Source: Cyclina sinensis (Eukaryota; Mollusca; Bivalvia; Venerida; Veneridae). Taken from it: a DNA stretch of 64,000 bases. Position 1 is the stretch's first letter, and the number at the start of each line of letters is the position of its first letter. Of this stretch, positions 26,801 through 41,800 are shown piece after piece. The translations under genes were made by a program, and so were the position numbers. The stretch is from positions 6,622,203 to 6,686,202 of the forward strand of contig JAAONU010000009.1 in NCBI GenBank assembly GCA_012932295.1. The letters are read 5' to 3'. Below the pieces are notes generated by a model that was not told the origin of the DNA, did no database searches, and saw only the letters and a list, made by a program, of their open reading frames with translations.

Positions 26801-29800
26801 TCTAACACTAATTAAAACCCAATAAGTTGTTAAGAGCCTGAGCACCTTCTTGTGAAGTCAAAACTATGACGTGTTCTGTTTAAGTGCTCTTTGTACCCTC
26901 TTGTGATGTCAAAACTATGACGTGTTCTCTTAATTCTCTTTGTACCTTCTTGTGATGTCAAAACTAAGTGTTCTTTGTAACTTCTTGTGATGTCAAAACT
27001 ATGACGTGTTCTCTTAGTTCTCTTTGTACCTTCTTGTGATGTCAAAACTTAGTGTTCTTTGTAACTTCTTGTGATGTCAAAACTATGACGTGTTGTCTTA
27101 GTGCTCTTTGTACCCTCTTGTGATGTCAAAACTTAGTGTTCTTTGTAACTTCTTGTGATGTCAAAACTATGACGTGTTGTCTTAGTGCTCTTTGTATTCT
27201 TTTGTGATGTCAAAACTTAGTGTTCTTTGTAACTTCTTGTGATGTCAAAACTATGACGCGTTCTCTTAGTTCTCTTTGTAACTTCTTGTGATGTCAAAAC
27301 TAAGTGCTCTTTGTACCCTCTTGTGATGTCAAAACTATGACGTTTCTCTTCGTGCTCTTTGTAGCATTTCTGAGTCAGCATATCTTTTATTTCGAGTTTC
27401 TATTTGCATTTGGAAGGTTTCCTAAAGCTTTCAAACCGCAGAGTATGACCCACGTTTTCAATTTGACCTAAAAGTTCCTTGAAACATTAAATAATCAAAA
27501 CATTCAGAGGAATTTAATGAAAACGAAATACGACATGTTGATACTCAACATTCAAACTCTGCAATGATAGTCTGAAATTCTAGAAACATTAAACTATATT
27601 TTACAATTTCTTTGTAATGCCAAATATAATTGTTTTGTAAAATAACCTTGACAATAAAATTAAATAAATATCTCTGAAATTTATTACCTTTTTCATGTTA
27701 CAAAGCAAAAGATCAAAACACATTATGATCATTATTTATCTATTTATTTTTTTTTACAACAAAAATAAGATGAAGGTACTCAGACGCTTATCAACTCAAA
27801 AAACAAAAAATGGTGCGAAGATATTTGTGGTACAGACCACAATATCTTAAATCAATAAAAGCAAATAACAAGCAAAGTAATGGTTCCATTTGCAACATAA
27901 AAAATGTATAAGAAATAAATCAAAGGTTAATCAGACATTTAGCTAACGAACAGAAACTGAAATTTCTTTATCATTTTATTAACAACCAAATCTTGAGGTC
28001 CCTTTAACTAAACAGCATATTTTTAACAGTTAAACACAATGTAAAACATATGTGTTTTTTTATATGTGACAAGGGTTTTATTTGAAAAAAGAAAGCTAAC
28101 AGAAACTGAGTGTTATGTAAGGAAAAGTAATGACTGCAAAATAAGACGTCAATTACACTTAATTAATACTGACCCGACGATTTCGCTGCATTGAAAGAAA
28201 GAAAGAAGAAGCAATAAACGAAAACCAGTGAAAACAATACAGAAGATATTTTGTTTGGCTAAGTAATTAATTTTCATTTAAGTAAACAAGGAATTTAGTA
28301 CTTCGTGATAAAGTAACTTACTTATCCCTAAATGAATGCGGTCGGCACTGGCTTGACCAAAGGTTCCATAGATGCTTGCCAAATTGTTAATATTATGTTA
28401 TTTGTCATATATATGTTATTCATTACACGATTATGTTCACTGTAGGCATATATTGCTTCATTTATTTGATAGTGTTTAGGTATAATTCTGCTGAACTCTA
28501 CGCTTTACATATCAGCTATATAGTAAATTGAACATGATCACGTGACTACAAACACCGAAAGCAATGCAACGCCGATAAAAGGTGGGAAAGGGTGAGGGAA
28601 GATTGCTATGAACTTATTGCAAATAAATTCTAGTTGCTGTTAAACTGTTTATTGATAACTACTGTAGCGTTCAATTGAGTGTCATTCTAAGAAAGACAAT
28701 TCCATTAGTCCTAAAAAAGCAACAACATTTTCTGCATTGTCTCCCTTAGTTTACTTTTTTTTAAATTTCTTTTCGTCAACGAACAAACGAAATAAACTAA
28801 ATCATCTATGTCTTTTTGACCTCGAAATGAAATATTCTCAGACATTAGACCTTTCTGTAATGATGCGTTTAACAAAACTACAGTATGAAATTAAGCTTTT
28901 CTTTCCAAAATGGCGCTGATAGTTGACATATTTGATAAGTAACATTCAAATGTTGTTTTTTCTGTTATCTCTTTGAGGCATACCATACAGCTAATTAAAC
29001 CATCGCTCATGCAAGTACAACTGAGATATAGTTCAACGACTTTAATGGTATTTTGCGTTTATCTTAATAAAACGCCTATATGTGGTTACATGATATATTG
29101 GATAGCATTAATTTTACTTGAGCCTCACAAAAAAATACAATCTGAATGATATTTATTCATCTTTCAGCGTTAGGTAAGTTAGGAAGACGAAGGTCAACAA
29201 ACTTTCAAATGAAGGTGAAAATAATTACTGAAAGTCTCACCTTATATTCTCTGTCTTTCTGTGACATGATCCGACGTTTTTTACAAGGCTGAAATTGCAA
29301 CAAAAGAAAGATATATGTGTCGGTTAAACATATAAATAATCATATAGCAGCTAATATTTGTATTGTAATATTTACTTGATAAAATACAAACTTTTATGTT
29401 TAAAAAAAAAACCACAACAAAAACAAAACAAAAGAAGAAAAAAACGTCATGGGTAAACCATAAATTGACTTATTAATACCAAGTTTGTTTCAAGTTTTCT
29501 TCGTAAGCATTGTTATATAATAACTTGAGATCTTATGTGTGAAAATAATGATAATTTGATAAAATAACACGAAAACTTATGTGCGACTGTGACTACTGGC
29601 TCTACAGCTATGAATATCCATTAAATAAAATGTATTGGCAAATCTTTTGCAATGTTTTATCCATTCGCACATTCTCTCATTTTTTTATCTAGACATTTTG
29701 ATATTCGGCAAAGATATTTTCAGCAAATGCCTCAGCCAAAACGTATTGTTGTTGATTCAAGATTGAATGATGCTTTAAGTGTTCAAAATGACCAAGATAA

Positions 29801-32800
29801 ATGACACTGAAGGTAAAGGCTGAAAATAACGTGAATGTTCATGGGGCCATGTAAATTAAAAGCAACAGAGAGATCTTTTAGGTCTAACATATACACGCTG
29901 GAGAATGTTTTTCATTAAGTCGTTGACTGTCACAGTCATGAAAGATTTTTATAATATTCAAATCTACACAGTGGAGTATTTTTTTCTCATTTAATATCTT
30001 TAAGTATAGAAAATGTGTGATGATGTTTTCAAAGACACACACAAGGGCAAATTGAATATTTCCTTAATATGTAGTGTCAGTTTTACCACTTATAACTTTT
30101 AATGTATGTAAAATCTATGTGGGTAAGAGTAGAATACTTACAAAAAGATAAATGATCACAATGAAGCCTATGTTATAAATGATGTATAAAACACTGAGAA
30201 TTGTAAGGACAATGTTTTCCACCCTGTCCGCTCTTGTTTCATCTAAGCGCGTGACAATAGCATGCCACGTGCATACTGCTGATAACATAACCATGGAAAC
30301 TAACAAATACTTGTCCTGAAATTGAAAAAAAAAATATGCAGAAGGTTTAAACAATATTGAAGTAACAATATAATTAGCAGTGATACATATTAAATGAAAT
30401 ACAAGAAGGAGTTTAGAAAAAAAATGTGTCATTTTTTTCTCTGAACTTTATCGTTAAATCATACGCTGTAAATTCTATTTCTTGAATAAATATTGAAATA
30501 AAAAATCTCAAACCTTTTAAGCTACGTAATACAAACTAATAATGGATGTTTCCCTTGGATAAACATCAAATATCATACAATGTTATTCCCTTGCGATTAT
30601 ATAAACACCTCTTCAATTAATGGTGTAACAAAATTGCTTTGTATACAACAGCTTCCATTAACTTGTCTTTTTCTCAAGTGAATTTGCATCTATCTAGATA
30701 ATATAAATTTGCATTTGTCTACGATTCCAGGGTATTCAATTTATCTATAAAATAATTGCCAATATAGTTTAGAAGAGTGTGTTTTTTTTGTTGTTTTTTT
30801 TTTGTTATCGACAGAAGCGGAAGCACAATTTGATATTCCGTTTTTAGTTGGAAGCAAAATTTAAAAAACAAAAGGATATAGAACGCCAAATGAAGGGAGC
30901 AAAGCGACAGACTAGGTGTTTTATACTGTTCATATTTTTCTATTTAGTTCGTGTTTGTCGAAAAAATAGACTATTTGCATTTGTCAATGTCTGTCACGTT
31001 ATGACGTCGTATCAATATATAGCGTTCTACACGATCGTCTAAAAATAACTGAAAACATACCTTTCAAACCTGCTTTAATAATTTAAGAAAATTTTTCTTT
31101 AATAACTCTCTTACACTGAATAAAAACATGTAAGACAAATACTCAATGGAATGTCTGCTCTTCTACTTTATTCCAGAAGTTATAAGCTTCAAACGACAAG
31201 TGTGTACCAAGGGATTAGCGTCATGATATACTCAAAGAAGAAAAACAGGTTCATCTGAGTACTAAATGTTTCGATAGTTTATTTGGTGTTTGACACTTAT
31301 CCTTTTGAACCGTATAAATGTGGGCATCTCAGTTCAGATAGGAATAATACATTTATTTGTATTCTGTCTAGCACCAGTTTTTGACAGAGAAAAAAAGACC
31401 AACAGCCCAAGTTGTTGTGGTGAGTGACACAAATTCATTTGAACTGTATTAGTTTAGTGTTGTTTGTGTATAAAACATTATAAATTTTAAAATTTACTAC
31501 CTTGGCCAAAAATGTTGAAAAAGGAAAACGACTTGTCAATCTATCTGTTACAAAACACAAATCAAAAATACGCTACTAATTAGCTTGTATCATTCACGGT
31601 GCCACAATTAATATCCAATAATTTTCGGCAAACAAATCAGCCCAAGATCGAATTACAAAAAAAATAAGAATAGATTTTGGCAGGCAAGTTTGAATACTTA
31701 TCTTTTATGCCTGATGCCTGGTGAATTATTACAATGAAAACATGCCCTACTTTATAAAAATAAGAGAGAAGGTTATCTTTGTACCAGGAACCGGATTCAG
31801 AAAATCTAACTGGAAATGAAGTTTGATATAGCCTTTAAAAGCTCCTATTGACCACTGCCTTTTTGTAATGCAACATGCATGTTAAGTCATGTTCATTCGC
31901 TACATAATGCAAAGTGATAGCCAATAAATTATTCAGTTATGTGGCTTACAAAAACATAGCAAAAATACTCAAAAGACTTTATTAACACATAAAACAAATC
32001 AAAAACATTGGTCATTTAGACTACTAAAGTCTAGAAGACAGTGAATATTACTTTTGAAATGCTTTGTATACAATTCACTCTTTCTACTAGTACCAGGTTA
32101 CGTTATTGACTTCATTGACCCATATCTTTATATAAGTGATCTCCTCTGTGTAAAAATCTTGGCACTACAACTTAATTATCTCATTATCTACCTCATTCGG
32201 TATCATGGGTAAAGGTCAGTGTGTCAATGAAGCTAACTCCTTATATCGATCACCAGGGACGACACAAATGCAGATCCCAAAAGCATTCCCCATCCCCTGG
32301 GGCCCATGAGCTCAGATGAGCTTAACTGAATTTGGAGATTAGTGGAAAGACTTAACATATAATTGAGATATAATATTCTCGGAATACTTAAGAATAAGAT
32401 AATATATTCGTACAATACATACCATGTGGGGGCGGGGGTAAAATATTTCTAGACGGTCTACCATGTAAGTGAGATACGAGATTCGTAGAGGACTGACCAT
32501 GTAAGTGAGATAAGAGATTCGTAGAGGACTGACCATGTAAGTGAGACAAGAGATTCGTAGAGGACTGACCATGTAAGTGAGATACGAGATTCGTAGAGGA
32601 CTGACCATGTAAGTGAGACAAGAGATTCGTAGAAAACTTACCATATAAGTGAGGTAAGAGATTCGTGGAAGACTTGAGTTAACAACAGATTTGAAGGCGA
32701 CTGCTGTTAAAACAAGTGTGAAAGACAGCTGTAGTCTGTTCTGTGGTAATTTCTTGTCCACAGAAAATGTTGCAAATGCTAAACTACATATCAGGAACTG

Positions 32801-35800
32801 AAATAAACAGGAAAGGAGTTTTATTAAATGTTGCAAATGCTAATCTACTTAAGAATAAAGAACTGAAAATGAAATAAAAACAGAGCAAAAAAGTTTCATG
32901 GAATGTCGCAAATGTTAAACCACATGTCAGACACTGAAATAAACAGAAAAAAAGTTTTATGAAAAATATAGCACTTTTGTGAAGCATATTCGTGATATAG
33001 ATATAAATCCTTTGACAACTGTTTTATAATAGGAATAGGATTTAATGTATCGGGCAAAATCGTCACATTTCCTATTGACGCCAGAGCACCAAGTAACGAA
33101 TTATCTCCCTTACTCAGATAACATCAAAGGTAGACCAAATAGCACACTGGTCCTTTCAGTTGAAATCCTCTTACTTTATCCTTGTTTTTACTTGTGATGG
33201 TCTTGACTTTTAGTTGCGAAAATTGTCACTTATATATTAAATAAAAAGTTAGGATTATCAATAAAACAATGATAATGGTGTTAAAACATGTTGCTAAACT
33301 TAATGTGTAATCTGACTACAATTGTTGCAAATAATTAGGCTTAATTATCGCCATACCAAAAGAGAAAATAGCGATAAAAACAAATCCAAATGGAAGGACC
33401 AATGTAATATCAGAGAGTATTCAGGGTAGATAATCGACTAGTGTCCCACATTCCCTTACCCTTAGCAAACATATACGTATAATGATCTCTTTCAATATAG
33501 GAAAACAAGTTAAAAAGAGTAAGAAAACTTATATATGCTAGGATAAAAACAACATATTTATTTCACCTCTTACTTCTCATTAGCTAGACTAAATCAGGCT
33601 GGCTTCGATTGAATAACAAATCTATGGCTAGTACCATTTGCCAATGTTTTACTGATCAATTTTATTTTCTCTTCAATACCTACTACTTTCCAGTTTGGGC
33701 GAATTAATGTCATCATTTCTTACATAATGTAATCAGATATGCTAAGGTTACACTGTATTCTGTAGACCCAGGAAATATAAAGCGACTATAATGCCATAAA
33801 GCATACGAAATGCTTTCGTAAAAAAAAAAAAAAAAAAAAAAGCCACTAGTGGTCATGTTTACGTGATTAAAATTTCCTTTCCTCCAACACATGCCAATTC
33901 ACTATTCGGGTAACTGATATCTTGAATGTTTTATTTTGTTATCTATAGGTTAATTTATTGCTAAGGCAACATTGTATTTAGAAGACTCATATCTAATATA
34001 TCATAAAGCGATATTGCGACCATAAAGAGCAGGAAACCGCTTTCAAAAAGATTGTATCAGAACTCTTCAATAACGGTCAATGATCGAAACGAACCAATTA
34101 AATAGGTCAGCGGATAATAAAAGCTACTAAAGATGTTTATTTGTAGACAATATAGCACATTTTCTGCTTACTAATGCTTACTTAACTGTTGTTAGTGTCT
34201 GGGTCACGTGACTGGCATAGTTGCATTCTCATTAAGAGTATTCATAATTGATTATGTTATATGTCTTGAGAGAACTGGCCGCTTATAAAATTCAGCTTAC
34301 ATGTCGTTATCTTGTTTCATAAACGCCAAACAATCGCTTAGTTGTTCCCTTATTATGAGTTGTTTAGGCTTTATGCCCACTGTACTAATTAATTAATTGT
34401 ACTGTTGTTTAACAGGGCCATGACTTTTTTGTTCGTTTAAAATATGGCCGTTAAAACACCCTTTTTCCATCTGAAGTTTTTTTTATAACTATATTTAAAT
34501 TTAACAAATTGTTTACCGTAATCATCTCTTAAGATTAAGAGAAACATTAGATCAATTCAATCTGCATATTCTATTTTTCGTCGTTGCTTCATTTCATATT
34601 TACTGTAGTCTATAATTTAATTCCCAACAACATAAAAAGGTCAATAGGGAACTTGGCATTTCATTGAAAAAAATCCAATTTTTTACGGGCACCTATTTAA
34701 TAAAGATAGTTATATTCAGACTTTGTTCGTCTAAATACTTACGGTAATCATAAATATATTCCAAACAAAATAACCAGGTCGACGGGCCGCCCGGCATTTT
34801 ACGGAAAGAGCCGAACGTTTTACGGAATTGTCAACTTGGTCTATAACAAGCTCCTTCTTATTACATTCTGTGTGTACATATAAATGCCATTCCTGTTCGT
34901 CAACGAACGATTGTCTGTTCACAACATGATGCTCGTCTTTGTCTTCTATAAGCTCACATTCACTTATAGGTAATTCCGAGGCCACTGTGATAGTTAAATC
35001 CTGAAAAAAAAACATAAGAATAATAACACTTAGAAAGACATCAAATTTGTCTGTCGACATGCGCTAAAAGAGGCAATGAGAATCTCTGCATATCTTAATG
35101 ATTCAAAGTTCTCATTTCTTTTTAACCTAGAAACAATCAAACGCTTCTGACATTCTTTCTTTGAACATTATATTTATTCTACAACTGTACAAGGCTGCTA
35201 ATGACGTCACCAATGATTTCATTTCTGATTTAAAGTAAAAGATGTCAGAAGTAATTATGATATTGACAAATCACAAAGCACCAGCTACGTTAGCTAAACC
35301 TGAATTTTATAATTTAAAGAGGCAAACCCTAAAATTGAATGTATTCCATTTTCTTTATAATCACATAAAATTGAGAGATATTAAATGAATAATTACCTAA
35401 TGCCAATGTGTTTGAAAAATATTATAAGTACAACAGGTAAACCAAACACATATAAAATGTCTTCATATAGAGTTGTTGTTGTACCATGCTTGGATGGCGA
35501 GCCATTTATTCCAAATGAACACTTCTGACTATACGTTCTTCTTTAAATTATCTTTCTTTCTTTCTGATAGATATGCAATATACCACAGGTTAAATGTCGG
35601 AAATGTTTTTTTTTCCAAGGTCATTGTCAAATAGACAGAAAGCGATTCTTCTTCACAAACATGATAATTTAATGTATTCAGTATAGAAATATTCTTAACA
35701 CATGTCCTCGGCTGGAATGATTAACTGAATTGTTAACTAAACGTCTTATTTCTTACCTGAACGTCGAATGGAAAATCATCTAACTCCAAATTTTCCATAA

Positions 35801-38800
35801 ACGTTCCTTTTGCCACTCTTTTCTCATAGATAAATGCTTCCCCCTTTTCATTGTAAATAATCCGGTGCCTTATCTGTTCCTTTGGATCCCCTAGGGAGTT
35901 CTCAATATATAATTTAGGGCTCCATAATCGAGCAAAATCGATGGTATCCGCCTGCAGTAAAGAAATGGAGACATGAAACAAAACGTCATTTTGATAGTAT
36001 AAATCACTTATAAGCCATAATTCTTCCTAATTGTCAAGAAATTTCGATTAGAATTTGTTATAATGTTTATAGTATTTCGTACTATCTTTGTCAGTTATAA
36101 CTGAACAGAAAAACAAAACAAAAACAAAAACATACAAACAAATAATAAACAAATCAAAAACTAGACTTGTCCGTCGGACACGGGTGCACCCCGCCATATT
36201 GGATATTTGTCACAGAAAGGGAGTTTAATACCAGGAAAAATAATGGATATAAAGTTAATTGCTTGATAGGCTAAGAGTACTTCGCTTTACAAATAAACTT
36301 TAAAATGTGTCAGCTGCTATACCTCCTTCACAATGTCTTACTTCGATAACGCATTAACAATGCCTTTCTTTCATAACTCATTCACCTACTTAACAATATG
36401 GTAATTATTTTAAATACCTATGAAAACACTGGATTTCAGTATTACTTAGATTGTTATATGTATATAATATGTAACAAGACCTGTCAGCGGAGAGCACGCT
36501 CCACTTTTCTCAGTGCCGGATGGTAAATTATATCTAAGTCAAACAAGAGGCCCAAGTGAAAAAAAATGATTTGGGTTTGATTTTCAATCCTCCTATGGGT
36601 GTACGAGGAGTAACACACACAAGATTTACTATATATGGCATGTACGAAAATCCAACAAATGGCAATAATCCAGTGAAAACTGATCCGAGAAAAAAATCTT
36701 TTTTTCTTGCACAGCAACCATCATAGTCTAGTTTGATTTCAATCCATCCATGAGAGTAGGAGTTGCAGACACTAGAAACGGGACGTGTGCAAATCTATAT
36801 GTCCCAACGCTATGTGGTGGGGACATAAAAAAACAACAACAAAAACAAGAAGAAATTTGTCACAGACACGAATGCCCACGAAACATGGCAACGTTCATAG
36901 TCATGGTAGCTTATAGTTTGATGTTTTCTTGATTATTTGTGCCATTTTTTTGCAGTCCGTGAACTGAGCAAAGTACCTATATGTCCAGGGGTAAGGCTAT
37001 TATTATATGTCCATATCTGTTTCCATGGCTGGTAAAATTAATAAATTTCCAAAACTGATGTGTGTCAAACGATATTGATCTAGTGTTTTGTACTCATAGG
37101 TCATCACATGTCTTTTACAAAAAAAGTGTTTCAACCCAGTTTCTTACTTTTTATCATTTGGATTTTTAACCTCCAGTTAGATACCAAAGGAGCAAATATA
37201 ATTCAGTTATAAAATTGTAGGAGTTGCTATCTATCTGGGTTTATCTATCGTCGGTACCGGTTGCCCATATGACCAACGTCCCCTGCAGAGATTAGTTATT
37301 TTATGTTGTGGGGGATAGTGCAAGATACAGAAAGCATCTAATTCCAGATACACCCCTGGTCCTTTTGCATGCTCAGTGTACAGCACTGATACATGGGACC
37401 TCTGTTAAACGTCTCATTTGAAAGACAATTAGTAATGTTAGTGAAGGAGCGGAGGATCGATCTCGGGACCCTGGGTTACCAGTCAAGCGCGTTACCACAG
37501 GACCTCTGATCCGCTCCGTAGGAGTTGCATTAAGCAATATTATAAGTAAAATTTATAAGTAAAAACAAAGGGCAATAACTCCATGAATAAACTAATCGCA
37601 GAAGCTTGAGTACGTGTGCTGCGGCATTTAATAATGATCATTCTGTGAACAATTGGTGAAAAATGCATGGGAAATGTAGGAGGAGTTTTGCGCAGAAGCA
37701 ATATTAAATAAAAATAAACAAAGAGAAATAACTATGCAAGTGACAAACCAGAAATCTTTGAAACCTTGACATGGTTATTTGATTATCTAAAAGACTTGAT
37801 TGTCATGATCACAAAAATGGCAAACAGCAAACAGAGTATTTGTAGTCACGGAATTATTGCTAAACAGGCACAAAACTGTGCCTTTGAATCAATAAAATTT
37901 ACATAAACATAACGAGGAAGCAGAAAGTGAAGCGTACAAAAGCCAATCAACCAAGTCCCAAATGGGCACAGTCATGGCTGGAATTTCTATTTAGCTGTTT
38001 TCATTTTCATGCTAGACAAATTGCTCCGCATATCAATACTTTGCTATACACTACAGAATATAATTTTGCTAGAAACCTGAAACGCGTAGAGCCAACTGTT
38101 TGCAAACAGAAGAGTTCCTCAGTAAAGTAAGCACGATGCCACTTGTTAAGAGACATTTATATTTTTTCACAATATGAGTATTTTATGAAAACAATACGTT
38201 CCGCAGTAAAGTAAGCACAACGCTACTTGTTAGGAGACATTAACTGTTAATATTAGTTTTTTTTCACAATAAGAGTATTCTATTAAAACAATTCATGGCT
38301 TTGAGACCAAATACATTTTTCTGCTGTCCACCTTTTATTCACAGTTTTAACTGTTTGTTCTGTTCTGTAAGGTCGTTTAACATACGTCCAACATGTTCAA
38401 AATGTTAAAAAGCTTATCTTTTGTAATCGTAGAGACGACACTGAAAGCAAGTCCTATTAATCATAGGAACTGTATTCATAAAAACTAGACTTTTTGTAAG
38501 ACCAAAACTTTTGTATTTTGAGTCAAACATGCCTGGTCTACCGCGCTTGCTGAGACAGGCATATTCTTGTTGTTATTTTATATATCAGTGTTCTTATAAG
38601 CTTAACCAATGCAAAAATACTAGAACCCTTGAGAAACACTCCGAAAGCAATATTGCGGAATATTAACCAAGTTATTATTATTGCAAAGTATCTGTCAAAT
38701 CTTTAACATGCAAGTGGAACTCTAGACGGAATAAAATTATTATAAAAGCTAACTAGTAGAGTATCTAACAATGTAAAAACACTTTTCTTTCATTGGGATT

Positions 38801-41800
38801 CTTGTTTGCTTGTTACTGTTGTCGTTGCTTGGTTTTTGTTTGCATTTGTATTTTTAAAAAAGAAGAAACCCCAAGTACTTACTGTCGTTTGTTGTCCGTC
38901 TAGCGTCGGTTCTCGCCATTTTGCCTTGACCACAACATCAGCGTTAAACTGTTCTTTGAGAGTATCTATCTCACCCACCTTGAAAAACTGGACTACAATT
39001 TCAACCTTCACCTGAAAATAAAATGCGTTTACACTTACTCAGTTTTACGTAAATCTTGCAATGTTTATAATTCCCAATCGATGACTCTGTTATACTGTTT
39101 CCTTGCGCCGAAAAAGGCCCTTAATATTAAAGCTACACTGATGAGTGGTTATATCATATTAAGAATAACATTAAACCTTTTTGCACTGGGCGCTGGTTAC
39201 TGAAATTTATTAGATATATTACAATATAAGATTATCACCAATGCTCCTTGAGTTATAATACAACCCATCGCTTCTACCAATGATGAAACGATTTGTTGCT
39301 TTTTTTCTATTTAACTATTTTACATATCCCGAACACTGGACTCTGCGATTTCTGCCATAAATGGCTTAGTTTCTAATTCAGCATGCATTTCATTAAATTT
39401 TGTTAAAACATTTACTTCTTCATTTCGATCCAGCTTGTATATTTTTGATTTCGCTTTTAAAAAAAATACTCTCTACTTTACATTTGCGCTCGTGTAACAG
39501 ACCTGCAGCGTCTTATAGCCATACAAGGTATGAATTTTACCCTAAATTTACAATAATAATAATAAAAATAATAATAATAATAATCATTATTATTAAAATG
39601 AATATACAAGTTCACATTTGAAAAAAATCCTTCTGGTGTTTGTACATTTCTGCCTATTTATGCCTTTATGCCGTGATAAATTATCATAATAATAATGATA
39701 ATGTACAAATACCAGAAGGATTTTTTTTTTTCAAATGTGAACTTGTATATGCAATTTGCCATTTTGGTATCTTGTGACAGCACCTAAAAGAGATTGCAGT
39801 TATGTTAATTCTACATTTACTTTTTTTTTGCAATGAACTACCATTGCTTGGCAGATTTATTGCATGGCTGTCAAACGTGCATGCGTTCCAATTATCAGTT
39901 ACCGTTCCAAAATGTGAACAATTCATTTGGCAAGAACAAAGTGACTGGAAGTGTAAGAGACAGAAAACAAACGCATCTCAACATGCAATGTGTATTAGAA
40001 GTTCTCACGTTATAAATCATTATCTGTGCCAATAGGATCACCAACTAGGTTCAAATATTCTATGTTACCTCTGTTACCATGAAGATAAGAAACAGCAATG
40101 TCTGAAGTAGATTGCAAAATGTCTTGACGTCTTAAGATATCTTTTGCATGCAGGTTTTGGAATAGATAACAAGAAAGTATTGCAAGACATTTAAGCGGCG
40201 ATTTAGTTCGTTTTTCTTACATACTTACTTAATTAACGATTTAATATTCGAAACGTATTCGAGAGGCACCTTTGATCGAACAAATCTTTGTGTTCTTAAT
40301 TGTGTTGAGTTCTACATGTGTGATATAGTAAGGTAATATATTTTATCATCAAGTTCCCTTTAATGTCATGAAATGTAATTCTGCTAATGCCTCCAAATCA
40401 GCAATAAGCTGGAGCAATTACTCCGATCAGAGAGCTTTTCAGAGAGCTAAAGCTCTTTCAATCAAATGTCAGGAAATTAGAGATATTTTCTCCAGTCGCG
40501 TGTTCTGAGCAATGAAACTGTATCTTCTTCATTGGTTAATAAGCAGTTACAATATTTGTGCACTGACATACTGAATGCGAAATACTGAGCTTCAAGTTCA
40601 AAATGTTGTATCTCCTTCTTGGTTTACACTGAGAAACATTGTATCTGCAATGAATATTAAAACAGTATTTTTCACTCCGCGTTTTGTGCAAACAAAGGCT
40701 GTTTTTCCGAGAGGTTTTGACGAAGTTACGATGCTTTTGCTGAGAACTGTTGAATGGTAGAACGGTATCTCTTCTTATCGAGATTATCGTATTGACTTCT
40801 TGCTTTGTATGAGTTCACACTAAACATGCTCTGAGTCCTCAGTGAAGAGAATGACAATACTGCCAAGTGTATCGCTCGATAAAAATGAATGCCTAAATAT
40901 TTATTCAGTTCGTTAAGCATTATTGACGGCTCATGGATCAAACATTACATGTATCAATGGGTATGCATAAACATGGGACAGAAAATTGTATGCTGATATC
41001 TTTGTGAAATAACCCTTAGAAACTTTCTGCTTTATGTGTACAAACGGCTTTTAAACAGAAGAATGATAGAACTGTATATATTAAAGCATGCAAAATATGC
41101 ATATTACGACTAAAACGAAAGAAAAACGAACAAATTAACTGACTCAGCATGATTGAATATCTTTTTTATAGCTTACTGTTTTTCATTTGAGCAATTACAC
41201 ATTTTCAAGAGATTTTACTTTTTTGAATGCCAAAAAAAAAAAAAAAGAATTGGCTGCTTTTACACATTGGTTACACACCAACTACTAATAAACATTGTAG
41301 CTAGGAATATGAATTACATTTCCGTGTATATCCACAGGGTTGCAAAATACATGCAAGGTTTGTCTAACCACACTGATAGAATCAGTTTAACACTCGTACA
41401 ATACGCAAGCATTTATCACTTTTTTTCAAATTTACCCACTATCTTCACTTCATTCTCGTGTTACATTCAATAATATAAGTCAAGGAGGAACTGAGTTAAC
41501 ACAGTTATGTAGTCATAATTAATAGGTTTTTAGCAACACAACATCCTGTTTGTTTGAAAGAGGTTGGAAAACAAAACTATTACTTGAAATTCTGGCAAAT
41601 GACTTTGGTAATTGATACAAGTCGCTTTTGGTATGTTTTTTCTCATACCAGTCATTCATTTATTAAGAACGATTTTACAATGCTATAAGTACATCGGCAT
41701 TTTATTAACGTCTTTCAGTGAATGACTGTAAAAATCAGTCCCGATCTAAAGAGCGAAATTGCATAAATCTCACTACGCTATCGGTAAGTAATAGAGATAC

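Noticed and set aside
28315..28376. Minus-strand open segment reading NLASIYGTFGQASADRIHLGI before a strong GTAAGT donor
   Set aside because: Protein-like, but no acceptor AG gives the phase needed after exon 8, and the upstream tract is not pyrimidine-rich. It could only be used with another unseen exon.
29170..29181. Plus-strand cttttcag-like acceptor next to GTAAGT donor six bases later
   Set aside because: A 6-bp exon (CGTTAG) with no partner; coincidental.
37446..37517. Functional tRNA gene
   Set aside because: tRNA-like fold, but flanking target-site duplication and downstream body and tail show it is a SINE head.
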